Shown: positions 17,216 through 25,909, counted from the first letter of the stretch. The stretch: DNA of 62,848 bases from Streptococcaceae bacterium (GCA_031270325.1 JAISXW010000010.1:1-62848); one strand, 5' to 3'. Translations and numbers: made by a program. The notes: generated by a model from the sequence alone, not told the origin.

Positions 17216-17394
17216 TATTTCTGAAATGACGAATAGAGCTTTGGATTCGCCAATAAAAGCTGCTCCATAAAAACTCGGTCATTTGATACTGTTGTAAAAA
17301 ATGACTCCTCTGATGTAAAATTTAGTTGTTCTTCCTGGGAAGAGAGGGCGTTCCTCACTAAAAATTGCTGTGCTTGTAGTGTATTATTTGACAT
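17200..17394 (-). pseudogene. nisB: nisB remnant (lantibiotic dehydratase, N-terminus)
   Basis: About 65 codons from MSNNTLQAQQFLVRNALSS to VFMEQLLLANPKLYSSFQKY, closely following the first 70 residues of NisB, which is about 990 residues. It then runs into nisP sequence in another frame and stops. So most of nisB, all of nisT, nisC and nisI, and the front of nisP have been deleted in one event. A GAAAGG precedes the ATG. It lies downstream of nisA copy 1 as in the nisin A operon. Confidence 0.85.
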
Positions 17395-17449
17395 GATTGA
17401 CCTTTCAATTTTACTTTTATAAGCCATCTATAGCGGCTAAATGACTTAT

Positions 17450-17493
17450 AAAAATAGGATAGTACTCAAGTTGTTGATTTGAAATACTATCCT
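17450..17493 (-). terminator. hairpin between nisA copy 1 and the nisB remnant
   Basis: Leftward AGGATAGTA and TACTATCCT form a stem with a 20-base loop, followed by ATTTTTAT. Nisin operons carry a comparable partial terminator or processing hairpin here. Confidence 0.7.
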
Positions 17494-17499
17494 CGCAGA

Positions 17500-17670
17500 T
17501 TACTTGCTGACGCTGCAGTTGCAGCTGGCTGTCTTCACGTTACAACCCATCAGCCATCCGGTTTTACAACCAGGTGTACAAAGTGAAATACTCGTGATGC
17601 GGGGTGACGCACCATTTTGCGATGTTTTTGAAACCGAAACCAAATCAAGGTTGAAATCTTTTGTGCTCAT
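17500..17670 (-). CDS. nisA1: nisin-like lantibiotic precursor, copy 1
   Basis: 56 residues from the ATG at 17670 (GGAGGG nine bases upstream). The leader is 24 residues, MSTKDFNLDLVSVSK then TSQNGASPR, with the FNLD box and the PR cleavage site of nisin. The 32-residue core begins ITSISLCTPGCKTGWLMGCN and ends VKTASCNCSVSK. All five cysteines and their Ser/Thr partners are present. Differences from nisin A are A15W, M21V, T25S, H27N (as in nisin Z), I30V and loss of His31-Val32. It shares Trp15, Ser25 and Val30 with copy 2, so the copies are sisters. No intact modification gene follows. Confidence 0.95.
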   Translation of the reverse strand: MSTKDFNLDLVSVSKTSQNGASPRITSISLCTPGCKTGWLMGCNVKTASCNCSVSK

Positions 17671-17715
17671 AATGTGAGTCCCTCCATAACATATATTTTT
17701 TGTTCGAACAAGTGT

Positions 17716-17748
17716 ATTATACAATCCTTATTTCAGAATTTGTTCAGA
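17716..17748 (-). promoter_or_regulatory. NisR-type promoter of nisA copy 1
   Basis: Box TCTGAACAAATTCTGAA (17732-17748), 10 bases, then -10 TATAAT (17716-17721). The layout equals that of the nisin A promoter and of the two other boxes in this locus. Confidence 0.82.
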
Positions 17749-17817
17749 GAAATTGGTTTCTCGTAAAATAAGATGTCAGCTTTCCAGTTTGCTCGCCTTA
17801 CTGTTCAGAAGACAGCG

Positions 17818-17843
17818 AAAAAGCTACTCATTGTTGAGTAGCC
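17818..17843 (-). terminator. orphan terminator hairpin
   Basis: Leftward GGCTACTCA, loop, TGAGTAGC then TTTTT. No gene is seen immediately upstream of it, so it probably belonged to a gene lost at the island edge. Confidence 0.65.
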
Positions 17844-17914
17844 AAGAGTCAATAACGATGCGCCTTTTCAAGGTGAAATCTAAATTTTTTCTTTGTCGTG
17901 TTACGGGTAGTGAG

Positions 17915-17994
17915 TATTCTAACATAAAAACGCCCATCTGATGAGCGCTTGTTATCTGCTTTTATCTTTTGTCTCTGATTTTGACCACCACCCG
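17915..17994. repeat. 80-bp direct repeat, copy 2 (right flank of nisin island)
   Basis: Same orientation and 76 of 80 bases identical to 11158-11237. It includes a fragment that would encode the last ten codons of the HIRAN protein (RVVVKIRDKR, minus strand) without the rest of the gene. All four differences are C in copy 1 and T here. Confidence 0.85.
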
Positions 17995-18003
17995 ATTGAC
18001 CAC

Positions 18004-18067
18004 GACTGATTTAGAACCACGTATGATCTCCAGTTATCCATGCATGGTTCTAAATCAGTCATACGTG
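18004..18067. repeat. long inverted repeat with alternative fold
   Basis: GACTGATTTAGAACCA at 18004-18019 is the exact reverse complement of 18045-18060, with a 25-base loop. CACGTATGA at 18018-18026 also matches TCATACGTG at 18058-18066, so two mutually exclusive hairpins are possible. No T-run follows on either strand. It is not obviously the terminator of a neighbour, and its function is unknown. Confidence 0.7.
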
Positions 18068-18133
18068 CATTAATTTCAGGAACAGATGGGATTCAACTGA
18101 CCACGTGCAGGCTAAAAAATCTAAACGCTGGGC

Positions 18134-18163
18134 TAAAAAGAACAGATCAGCAACTATCTGTTC
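18134..18163 (-). terminator. terminator of the aspS-gatCAB set
   Basis: Leftward GAACAGAT, loop, ATCTGTTC followed by TTTTT, 17 bases past the gatB stop. Confidence 0.88.
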
Positions 18164-18179
18164 CCCGTTCGCTTATCTA

Positions 18180-19610
18180 TTACCGATCCAACTCAGCATA
18201 CAAGAGTTCTTGAACGACTTGTGGGTTGGCTTGTCCTTTGGTCGCTTTCATCAGTTGACCAATCAATGCTTTGGCAGAGTTTTTGTTGCCGCCTTGATAG
18301 TCACTGACTGCTTTTTCGTTCTTAGCTAGCACTTCTGAGATGATCGGCAGCAAGACTGCTGGATCTGAGATTTGCACCAAGCCAGCTTTCTTGACAAAAG
18401 CTTCGGCAGAGCCGCCGTTCTTCGCCAACTCAACAAAGACTTTCTTGGCGATTTTAGATGAAATCGTGCCATCCGTAATCAGTTTGAGCATCTCAGTCAA
18501 GTTCTCAGGTGTCAAACCAATTTCTGAAAGTGTTTGCCCCTCAGCATTGAGATACTGCGCCACCTCTCCTTGCAACCAATTCGATACCAACTTAGCATCA
18601 GCGCCCACCTTGACCGCCGCTTCAAAGAAGTCTGCCGTATCTTTAGCTGCTGTGATTTGCGCTGCATCATAATCCGACAAGCCCAATTCACGTACATATC
18701 TAGCGCGACGTGCTTTAGGAAATTCCGGTAAGGTCGCACGGACTTCGGCAATCCATTCATCTGAAATTTCAAACCGTGGCAGATCAGGTTCTGGGAAATA
18801 ACGGTAATCTGATGACCCTTCTTTGCCACGCATGAGCGTTGTTTCGCCTGTTTTTTCATCATATCGGCGAGTTTCTTGGCGAATGACACCACCAGACCGT
18901 AACACTTTAGCTTGGCGTGCCACTTCATATTCCAAACCCTTACGGACAAAGTTAAAGGAATTCAAGTTTTTCAGCTCTGTTTTAGTACCAAATTCCTTTT
19001 GACCATAAGGTCGGAGCGAGATATTGGCATCACACCGCATCGACCCTTCTTCCATCTTAACATCAGAAATACCGGTGTACTGGATGATTTCTTTGATGGC
19101 GGTCAAGTAAGCATAGGCTTCCTCAGGCGAGCGCATATCCGCCTCTGATACGATTTCGATCAATGGGACACCTTGACGGTTGAGGTCAACATAGGAGTAC
19201 CCCCCCGTGCCATGCGTGTTTTTTCCCGCATCTTCTTCCAAATGCGCCCGCTCAATCCGTAACGTTTTCTTAGTGCCATCTTCAAGCTCAATCTCAATCG
19301 AGCCATTGTAACCAATCGGCTCATCAAATTGTGAGATTTGGTAGGCTTTGGGATTGTCAGGATAGAAATAGTTCTTGCGATCAAAGTGCATGCTTTGGTG
19401 AATGTCCATGTTCAAGGCAAGCGCTGCCTTAATGCCCGACTCAATGACACCTTTATTCATAACAGGCAAAACGCCCGGAAAGCTCCAATCGACAATATTC
19501 GTGTTCTCATTTGGCCCCGCCCCAAAATGTGCTGGTGCCGGTGAGAAAATTTTCGAGTTGGTATTCAACTCGACATGGACTTCAAGTCCAATGACTGTTT
19601 CAAAATTCAT
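18180..19610 (-). CDS. gatB: Asp/Glu-tRNA amidotransferase subunit B
   Basis: 476 residues, the usual length. GatB recognises and phosphorylates the aminoacyl group on misacylated tRNA for amidation by GatA. The start [20 protein letters not shown] and [14 protein letters not shown] are family hallmarks. The C-terminal YqeY-like tail domain is present. An AAAGGA precedes the ATG. It is last in the leftward order aspS-gatC-gatA-gatB. Confidence 0.96.
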   Translation of the reverse strand: MNFETVIGLEVHVELNTNSKIFSPAPAHFGAGPNENTNIVDWSFPGVLPVMNKGVIESGIKAALALNMDIHQSMHFDRKNYFYPDNPKAYQISQFDEPIGYNGSIEIELEDGTKKTLRIERAHLEEDAGKNTHGTGGYSYVDLNRQGVPLIEIVSEADMRSPEEAYAYLTAIKEIIQYTGISDVKMEEGSMRCDANISLRPYGQKEFGTKTELKNLNSFNFVRKGLEYEVARQAKVLRSGGVIRQETRRYDEKTGETTLMRGKEGSSDYRYFPEPDLPRFEISDEWIAEVRATLPEFPKARRARYVRELGLSDYDAAQITAAKDTADFFEAAVKVGADAKLVSNWLQGEVAQYLNAEGQTLSEIGLTPENLTEMLKLITDGTISSKIAKKVFVELAKNGGSAEAFVKKAGLVQISDPAVLLPIISEVLAKNEKAVSDYQGGNKNSAKALIGQLMKATKGQANPQVVQELLYAELDR

Positions 19611-19627
19611 GTGATCAAAGTCCTTTC

Positions 19628-21070
19628 TTAAAAAATAATCGGTTTGGCTTGATGAAACTCAGTCGTTGCTTCAAAGGCTGCTGCTGCTTGATAAATTGTT
19701 GTTTCATCAAAAGCTTTACCGATAATTTGTAAGCCGACAGGCAAGCCGTCGACTTGACCAGCAGGAATCGAAATCCCTGGCAGACCCGCTAAGTTGACCG
19801 GAATCGTCAGCAAATCTCCCAAATACATAGCAATCGGATCATGTCCCTGTGTATCCAAATCATAAGCAACAGTTGGTGCCGTTGGTCCGATAATCAAATC
19901 GTAGTTTTCAAAGACTTTTTGGAAATCTTGCCTAATCAACGTCCGAACTTGACCAGCTTTCTTGAAGTAAGCATCATAATAACCAGATGACAAACTAAAC
20001 GTTCCCAGCATGATCCGGCGTTTGACTTCTTCACCGAACCCTTGCGAACGCGTCTTGACATAAATGTCTTCTAAATCCACGGCATCTTCGGCACGGAAAC
20101 CATACCGAATCCCATCAAAGCGTTGCAAGTTTGAGCTCGCTTCAGATGACGCGATAATATAGTAAACCGCCACACCGTATTTACTGTGTGGCAGGTTGAC
20201 TTCTTCAACCGTTGCCCCAAGTTTTTCAAAGTGTTGAGCTGCTGCCAAGATTTGAGCCTTGACTTTCGGATCAATCCCTTCGCCTAGATATTCTTTCGGC
20301 AAGGCGATTTTCAAACCTTTAATTTCTTGCCCAATTTTCGATGTAAAATCAGGAACAGCTACTTTTGAAGACGTTGAATCTTTCGGATCATGACCTGCAA
20401 TGTGATTAAGCAAGAGGGCATTATCTGCCACAGTTTGTGAGAAAGGACCGATTTGATCCAGTGATGAGCCAAAGGCAATCAGACCAAAACGAGAAATCCG
20501 CCCATAAGTTGGTTTGAACCCAACCACACCGTTAAACGCAGCTGGTTGGCGGATCGAACCTCCTGTATCAGAGCCAAGCGAGAGTAACACTTGGTTAGCC
20601 GCAACAGCTGTCGCTGAACCACCTGATGATCCACCCGGCACCTTGCTTTGATCCCAAGCGTTTTTGGTCGGTTTAAAAGCAGACGTTTCAGTAGAACCAC
20701 CCATGGCAAACTCGTCCATGTTCGTTTTACCGACGATGACTAAGTCATTCGCATAGAGTTTTTCAACAGCTGTCGCATCAAAGATAGGCTCATAATTATA
20801 AAGCATTTTTGATGCCGCCGTTGTCAAAATCCCCTTGGTTGAAATATTATCTTTGACAGCAATCGGAATACCCGCTAGCAGATTGGCCGCATCGATTCCC
20901 CGTTCGTCAATGGCAGCAGCTTGCGCTAGTGCCTGTTCTGCTGTGATCGTGATAAAACTATCGACTTTGCTTTCACGATCTGTTAGTTTTTTCAGCGTTT
21001 CTTGCGTCAATTCGACCGCTGAAATGTCTTTATTGACCAATTTTTCATGGAGTGCTTTAATCGTTGTCAT
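19628..21070 (-). CDS. gatA: Asp/Glu-tRNA amidotransferase subunit A
   Basis: 480 residues. The amidase signature enzyme releases ammonia from glutamine. The Ser-cisSer-Lys triad is visible in IAVKDNIST (Lys near 79), [14 protein letters not shown] and [14 protein letters not shown]. It starts two bases after the gatC stop, so the subunits are coupled. GAGG within the end of gatC serves as the ribosome site. Confidence 0.96.
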   Translation of the reverse strand: MTTIKALHEKLVNKDISAVELTQETLKKLTDRESKVDSFITITAEQALAQAAAIDERGIDAANLLAGIPIAVKDNISTKGILTTAASKMLYNYEPIFDATAVEKLYANDLVIVGKTNMDEFAMGGSTETSAFKPTKNAWDQSKVPGGSSGGSATAVAANQVLLSLGSDTGGSIRQPAAFNGVVGFKPTYGRISRFGLIAFGSSLDQIGPFSQTVADNALLLNHIAGHDPKDSTSSKVAVPDFTSKIGQEIKGLKIALPKEYLGEGIDPKVKAQILAAAQHFEKLGATVEEVNLPHSKYGVAVYYIIASSEASSNLQRFDGIRYGFRAEDAVDLEDIYVKTRSQGFGEEVKRRIMLGTFSLSSGYYDAYFKKAGQVRTLIRQDFQKVFENYDLIIGPTAPTVAYDLDTQGHDPIAMYLGDLLTIPVNLAGLPGISIPAGQVDGLPVGLQIIGKAFDETTIYQAAAAFEATTEFHQAKPIIF

Positions 21071-21072
21071 CC

Positions 21073-21366
21073 TTAGTTATCCTCCATAATCGCTGGGACT
21101 TTGATAAAACCGTCCTCTGCTTCAGGCACATTTTTGAATAATGCTTCACGATCCCATCCTGCAACCGCAACATCTTCACGCCAAGCATTGACATTATCTG
21201 CCACGTTTGACGTAACAGGTACACCTGTCGTGTCTACTTCCTCCAACTTCAAGAACATCTCAACGATTTTGGTCAATGTCCCCGCAAATGCCGTTGTTTC
21301 AGTTTCATCAAAAGCAAGTTTTGACAAATTCGCAACGTGCTTCACGTCTTTTTCTGTGATTTCCAT
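21073..21366 (-). CDS. gatC: Asp/Glu-tRNA amidotransferase subunit C
   Basis: 97 residues. The small subunit wraps GatA and GatB. The pattern [17 protein letters not shown] and a C-terminal [10 protein letters not shown] are typical. GGAGAAACCG precedes the ATG. A gap of 69 bases separates it from aspS upstream. Confidence 0.94.
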   Translation of the reverse strand: MEITEKDVKHVANLSKLAFDETETTAFAGTLTKIVEMFLKLEEVDTTGVPVTSNVADNVNAWREDVAVAGWDREALFKNVPEAEDGFIKVPAIMEDN

Positions 21367-21435
21367 CGGTTTCTCCTATTTTATCGTCAGATCATTGCTT
21401 AATTTCATGTTTCATTATATCAGTTTTTTATTTCT

Positions 21436-23208
21436 TTAGTCAAAATCGATATCCAAAACTAATTTCAATTCATTCAATTGTTTCGGATCAGCCTCACTTG
21501 GCGATGCCATCATCAAGTCGATACCAGCAGCACTTTTTGGAAAGGCAACAACTTCACGAATATTCTCTTCGCCAGTCAAGACCATAAAAATACGTTCCAA
21601 TCCAAAAGCACAGCCGGCATGTGGTGGCGCACCAAACTTAAAGGCTTCAAGCATCGCGCCAAATTTATGTTCGACAAAAGATTGATCATAGCCCAAAATC
21701 TCAAAAGCCTTATACATGACCTCAGGATTGTAGTTGCGAACCGCACCAGAACAGACTTCGTATCCATTCATGACCATGTCAAACTGATCAGCTTTGATGG
21801 CCAATTTATCAGCGTCTGTTTGAGCTGCTTCGAGCGTTTCAAGGCCACCTTTCGGCAAAGAAAATGGGTTATGACCGAAGTCGACCTTGCGATTTTGCGT
21901 GTCGTATTCATAAAAAGGAAAATCAACGATCCAACACAGCGCCACTTGATTTTTATCTTTCAAGTCATAGAACTCAGCAAATTCATTGCGCATCCGACCG
22001 AGCACACGATTGACCACAGCGGGTTGACCTGCACCAAAGAAGACAATATCACCATCCTCAGCAGCCAGTTTTTCAGTAACCTCCGCTAGTTCTGCCTCAG
22101 TTAAGAATTTTGCAATGGGTGATTTGATACCACCGTCCACATAGGTCAAATAAGCCAGACCGCCAGCGCCTTCTTGCTTAGCAATTTCAGTGAAATTGTC
22201 AATTTGTGACCGTGTTAAACTTGCTGCACCTTTGACACAGATTGCCTTGACTTTTTTAGCATTTTTAAAAACCGCAAATTCAGTTGCCGCAAGCGTATCA
22301 TCTAAATCAACTAAGGTCATGCCAAAACGTAGGTCTGGTTTATCACTACCGTAGATATTCAGGGCATCTTCATAAGAGATACGTGGCACATCAGTCGAAA
22401 GGAGTGTTTTTCCTGCAAAATCTCGAACTAAATTTTGAATCAAAACTTCCATCTCAGCACGGATTTCTTCACCATCTTCGACAAAGGCACGTTCCAAATC
22501 TAACTGATAAAAATCGCCATAGAGCCGATCAGCACGCGGATCTTCATCCCGAAAACATGGGGCAATTTGGTAATATTTATCAACCCCACCAACCATGAGC
22601 AACTGTTTAAATTGTTGTGGCGCTTGCGGTAGCGCATAAAATTTACCTGCTTGCAAACGACTTGGAATTAAGAAATCACGCGCCCCCTCTGGCGACGAAT
22701 TTGCCAAAATCGGTGTCTGAACTTCCAAAAATTCTTGGTCTTCCATAAAACGCCGGATAAAAGATAAATACTTGGCACGTTGTTTCAAAGTCTCTTGCAT
22801 TTTTGGCCGACGGAGATCTAAATACCGATACTTCAATCGTAATTCTTCGCTAGATTGATTGGCCTCATTGAGCGAAATCGGCAGCGGCTGCGAGGCGTTC
22901 AAAATTGCCAATTGGTCTGCGACTAGCTCAATCTGACCCGTTGCCAAATTTGGATTTTCTAGGCCTTCGCCGCGAGCACGAATCGTCCCCGTCACTGAGA
23001 TGGCGTACTCGTCACGCAAATGTTCTGCCGCTGAAAAATTAGCAACTTTTTCTGGTTGGATCACAACTTGTAACAGGCCGGCATAGTCTCTCAAGTCAAT
23101 GAAAATCACACCGCCATGATCTCGCCGTGAGTTGACCCACCCTTTTACCGTGACGCTTTGTCCCTGTTTTGAAATGGCTTCAATTGTTTTTGTTCTCATC
23201 TGTTTCAT
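21436..23208 (-). CDS. aspS: aspartate-tRNA ligase
   Basis: 590 residues, the bacterial form with the GAD insertion. The N-terminal OB-fold anticodon-binding domain is VTVKGWVNSRRDHGGVIFID. Class II motif 2 is CFRDEDPRADR and motif 3 is GCAFGLERIFMVLTG. Two in-frame ATGs three codons apart (23208, 23199) could both be used: AGGAGAG is very close to the first and 12 bases from the second. Linkage to gatCAB suggests a non-discriminating enzyme that charges tRNA(Asn) with Asp for later amidation. This is inference. Confidence 0.95.
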   Translation of the reverse strand: MKQMRTKTIEAISKQGQSVTVKGWVNSRRDHGGVIFIDLRDYAGLLQVVIQPEKVANFSAAEHLRDEYAISVTGTIRARGEGLENPNLATGQIELVADQLAILNASQPLPISLNEANQSSEELRLKYRYLDLRRPKMQETLKQRAKYLSFIRRFMEDQEFLEVQTPILANSSPEGARDFLIPSRLQAGKFYALPQAPQQFKQLLMVGGVDKYYQIAPCFRDEDPRADRLYGDFYQLDLERAFVEDGEEIRAEMEVLIQNLVRDFAGKTLLSTDVPRISYEDALNIYGSDKPDLRFGMTLVDLDDTLAATEFAVFKNAKKVKAICVKGAASLTRSQIDNFTEIAKQEGAGGLAYLTYVDGGIKSPIAKFLTEAELAEVTEKLAAEDGDIVFFGAGQPAVVNRVLGRMRNEFAEFYDLKDKNQVALCWIVDFPFYEYDTQNRKVDFGHNPFSLPKGGLETLEAAQTDADKLAIKADQFDMVMNGYEVCSGAVRNYNPEVMYKAFEILGYDQSFVEHKFGAMLEAFKFGAPPHAGCAFGLERIFMVLTGEENIREVVAFPKSAAGIDLMMASPSEADPKQLNELKLVLDIDFD

Positions 23209-23284
23209 TCTCTCCTATCCTTGCTCCCCTTACTGCAGTCTTTTAGTCGCTTTCCCGTCTCAACATCTCTGGCCTATCAATCAA

Positions 23285-23470
23285 AATAGCACCACAAATG
23301 TCGTCAGAAAAGGACGAAAGTCGTGGTGCCACCTTAATTCGTTACGCCACTATGTGCATAACCTTTATTGCTTTATTCAATTTTGATGCCAAATAGTGTT
23401 CTTCATCCCAATCATCAGGCGCTATTCTCAGCAACAAGCGCTCTCTTAACTGATTTGATTTGAAACTACT
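23285..23470 (-). promoter_or_regulatory. T-box leader of aspS-gatCAB
   Basis: On the minus strand the conserved T-box AATTAAGGTGGCACCACG lies at 23322-23339. It overlaps a terminator in which GTGGCACCACGAC through GTCC pairs with GACG through GTGGTGC. An upstream stem with GAGAGCGC precedes it. Uncharged tRNA would stabilise the antiterminator and let transcription proceed. The presumed specifier stretch GAAGAACACT can be read as AAC (Asn) or CAC (His). AAC suits the gene content. The leader starts directly after codY. Confidence 0.85.
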
Positions 23471-23490
23471 GCTATTCGATAAGCCTTGCT

Positions 23491-24279
23491 CTAAAAATTA
23501 CGACCCTCAAGTTTCTCATAGATACCCGGATTGACGACTTTGAGATAAGTCCCTTTCATACCGAGCGACCGAGATTCTATAATGCCTGCCGATTCAAGTT
23601 TACGCAAGGCATTGACAATGACTGACCGTGTAATACCAATTTTATCAGCAATTACAGATGCTGTCAACCGACCCTCATCGCCACCAAGTTCATCAATGAT
23701 AGCTTTCACTGCCTTCATCTCCGAATAAGAGAGCGTACTCACAGCCATATTAACCGCTGATGCCTTACGAATGCTCTCCTCCATTTTTTCAATTTGAAGG
23801 TTGGACAGTTGAATGCCGATAACCGTTGTCGCCAGCTCAACTAAGACCAGATCATCCTCGTCAAAAGCTTCTTCATTACGCCAGATGATAAAGGTCCCTA
23901 AACGCAAACCGCTACCATAAATCGGCGCAACAGTTGTTTTCCCGTTTGGATGTTCTTTGATTGACTCCTGAGGGTAGAGCGATAGCAACGCATCTGCCGG
24001 CAAGTTGGCCTCAGTCTCATAAGTCCGAGAGGCTGCTTGCACATATTCCGTTGAGAGTTTGCGTTTGTCAAACATCGCTTCAACACGGTCGTTATTTGTT
24101 TTATAAGGCATGGCATATCCCAACACAACGCCTTTTCCGTCAATGACGACAGAGTTACAGTCAATGACTGCTGACAAACGCTCAGATAAGCCATTGTAGG
24201 GCAATTCTTCACTCGAATTATTGAGCCCTTCTTGCAAAATCGCTGTAATTCTTCTTGTTTTCTCTAATAAAGTAGCCAT
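23491..24279 (-). CDS. codY: GTP-sensing global repressor CodY
   Basis: 262 residues. The N-terminal GAF domain (about 1-155) senses branched-chain amino acids. The C-terminal winged helix has [20 protein letters not shown] near 203-225. It represses amino-acid and peptide uptake genes in rich medium. A perfect CodY box lies next to its own -35, indicating autoregulation. Its stop is followed directly by the aspS T-box leader, so readthrough into aspS is possible. Confidence 0.97.
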   Translation of the reverse strand: MATLLEKTRRITAILQEGLNNSSEELPYNGLSERLSAVIDCNSVVIDGKGVVLGYAMPYKTNNDRVEAMFDKRKLSTEYVQAASRTYETEANLPADALLSLYPQESIKEHPNGKTTVAPIYGSGLRLGTFIIWRNEEAFDEDDLVLVELATTVIGIQLSNLQIEKMEESIRKASAVNMAVSTLSYSEMKAVKAIIDELGGDEGRLTASVIADKIGITRSVIVNALRKLESAGIIESRSLGMKGTYLKVVNPGIYEKLEGRNF

Positions 24280-24313
24280 AGTTCTCCTATTGTTTGAAAG
24301 TTAATATGATTAC

Positions 24314-24358
24314 ATTGTAGCACTATTACATCAGAAAGGCAACAATTTTCAGAAAATT
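24314..24358 (-). promoter_or_regulatory. codY promoter with perfect CodY box
   Basis: AATTTTCAGAAAATT (24344-24358) matches the CodY consensus exactly. It lies one base upstream of a -35 TTGCCT (24337-24342), with a 17-base gap to the -10 TACAAT (24314-24319) on the minus strand. Confidence 0.88.
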
Positions 24359-24385
24359 ATTTATTGTTTGCTATTTTAGAACAAT

Positions 24386-25825
24386 TTATTGGCGATAATG
24401 GGCTAAAAAGCGAGTCATTTTTTCCTGAATGGCAGCTAATTCATCGACTCGTGGCATATAAACAATTCGGAAATGATCAGGGTCTTTCCAGTTAAACCCA
24501 CGACCATGCACCAACATCACTTTTTCTTGTTTGAGAAAATCTAAGACAAATTGCTCATCATCCTGAATGCGATACATGGTTGTATCAATCTTTGGAAAGA
24601 TATAGAAAGCTGCTTTCGGCTTGACTGCTGAGATACCCGGAATTTCATTCATGGCCTTATAGATAAACTCACGTTGCTCATAAATCCGCCCCCCCGGCAG
24701 CAACAATTCATCGACTGACTGCGTGCCGCCCAAAGAAGTTTGAATCACTTGCTGAGCTAAGACATTGGAGCACAGACGCATATTAGCTAACATATCCAAG
24801 CCCTCGATATAACCTTTGGCGCGCCGCTTATCCCCTGATAGCACCATCCAGCCGACACGAAAACCGGCAACACGATGGGATTTTGATAAGCCATTCATGG
24901 TTACGACAAATAAATCTGGTGCTAAAGTCGCAATCGGAACGTGTTGGATACCGTCCATAATAATCCGATCGTAAATCTCATCAGAAAAAATAATCAAATC
25001 ATTTTGGCGAGCAAGTGCCACAATATCCATTAAAACATCTCGAGGATAGACCGCTCCTGTCGGATTGTTGGGGTTGATAATCACAATAGCCTTAGTATTG
25101 GACGTGATTTTTGACTTAATATCCGCAATATCTGGATACCACTCTGCTGATTCATCACAGAGATAATGAACAGCATGACCTCCCGCCAGACTGACAGATG
25201 CCGTCCAAAGTGGGTAATCAGGCATAGGTACCAAAACTTCATCGCCTGTATTCAACAACCCATTCATAACCATGGCAATCAGCTCACTCACGCCATTCCC
25301 TGTGTAAATATCGTTAATATCAACATTGGGGAATCCTTGAACTTGACAGTATTGCATAATCGCCTTACGGGCGCTGAAAATCCCCTTACTGTCCGAATAC
25401 CCCTCGCTACTCCGCGCATTCATAATCAAATCCCGAATGACTTCATCCGGTGCGGTAAAACCAAACTCTGCTGGATTACCTGTATTAAGACGAAGGATTC
25501 TTTCGCCATTTGCTTGCATCCGAATCGCCTCATCCAGCACTGGCCCTCGAATATCGTAGGACACATGCTCCAGCTTGTCCGATTTTTCAAATAATGTCAT
25601 GGGTTCTCCTACACTTTCCTTGATTTCCTTGCCTTCTTGTGTCAGCTCATCTATATCTACGCCGTATAAGGCGGCAATTTTTTTGAGACTTGCTGCTTTG
25701 GGGTTGGCATTTCCTTTTTCCCAAGCCCAATAAGACGGTTTAGCAACGCCTATCGCCCTAGCGACCTCTGCCTGACTAAAACCAAAACTCTCTCTTAAAC
25801 GAATTAAATTATCTTTTACGCTCAT
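24386..25825 (-). CDS. HTH-aminotransferase fusion (AlaA-like PLP enzyme)
   Basis: 479 residues from the ATG at 25825; an in-frame GTG two codons earlier is too near GAGG. Residues 1-65 are an XRE helix-turn-helix (FSQAEVARAIGVAKPSYWAW). From about 75 on it is a fold-type I aminotransferase, with NPNNPTGAVY and the PLP lysine in MNGLSKSHRVAGFRVGWM. The enzyme part most resembles AlaA-type alanine transaminases, normally about 405 residues and free of an HTH. An XRE-specific operator-like repeat lies just upstream, so the protein may regulate itself. Single gene, upstream of codY. Confidence 0.85.
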   Translation of the reverse strand: MSVKDNLIRLRESFGFSQAEVARAIGVAKPSYWAWEKGNANPKAASLKKIAALYGVDIDELTQEGKEIKESVGEPMTLFEKSDKLEHVSYDIRGPVLDEAIRMQANGERILRLNTGNPAEFGFTAPDEVIRDLIMNARSSEGYSDSKGIFSARKAIMQYCQVQGFPNVDINDIYTGNGVSELIAMVMNGLLNTGDEVLVPMPDYPLWTASVSLAGGHAVHYLCDESAEWYPDIADIKSKITSNTKAIVIINPNNPTGAVYPRDVLMDIVALARQNDLIIFSDEIYDRIIMDGIQHVPIATLAPDLFVVTMNGLSKSHRVAGFRVGWMVLSGDKRRAKGYIEGLDMLANMRLCSNVLAQQVIQTSLGGTQSVDELLLPGGRIYEQREFIYKAMNEIPGISAVKPKAAFYIFPKIDTTMYRIQDDEQFVLDFLKQEKVMLVHGRGFNWKDPDHFRIVYMPRVDELAAIQEKMTRFLAHYRQ

Positions 25826-25833
25826 GTCCACCT

Positions 25834-25860
25834 CGTTAGTTTTCTAAAAGCTAACGTTAG
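25834..25860 (-). promoter_or_regulatory. operator-like repeats before the HTH-aminotransferase
   Basis: CGTTAG (25834-25839), 11 bases, then the palindrome CTAACGTTAG (25851-25860). The gene's ATG is nine bases away. The placement fits autoregulation by the fused XRE domain; inference only. Confidence 0.5.
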
Positions 25861-25909
25861 TTTATCATTTCAAACCTCTCTTGTCAAACCGTATCCCTAC
25901 CGAAAACAA

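Noticed and set aside
21478..22089. 203-codon plus-strand frame inside aspS
   Set aside because: Antisense shadow of aspS without signals of its own.
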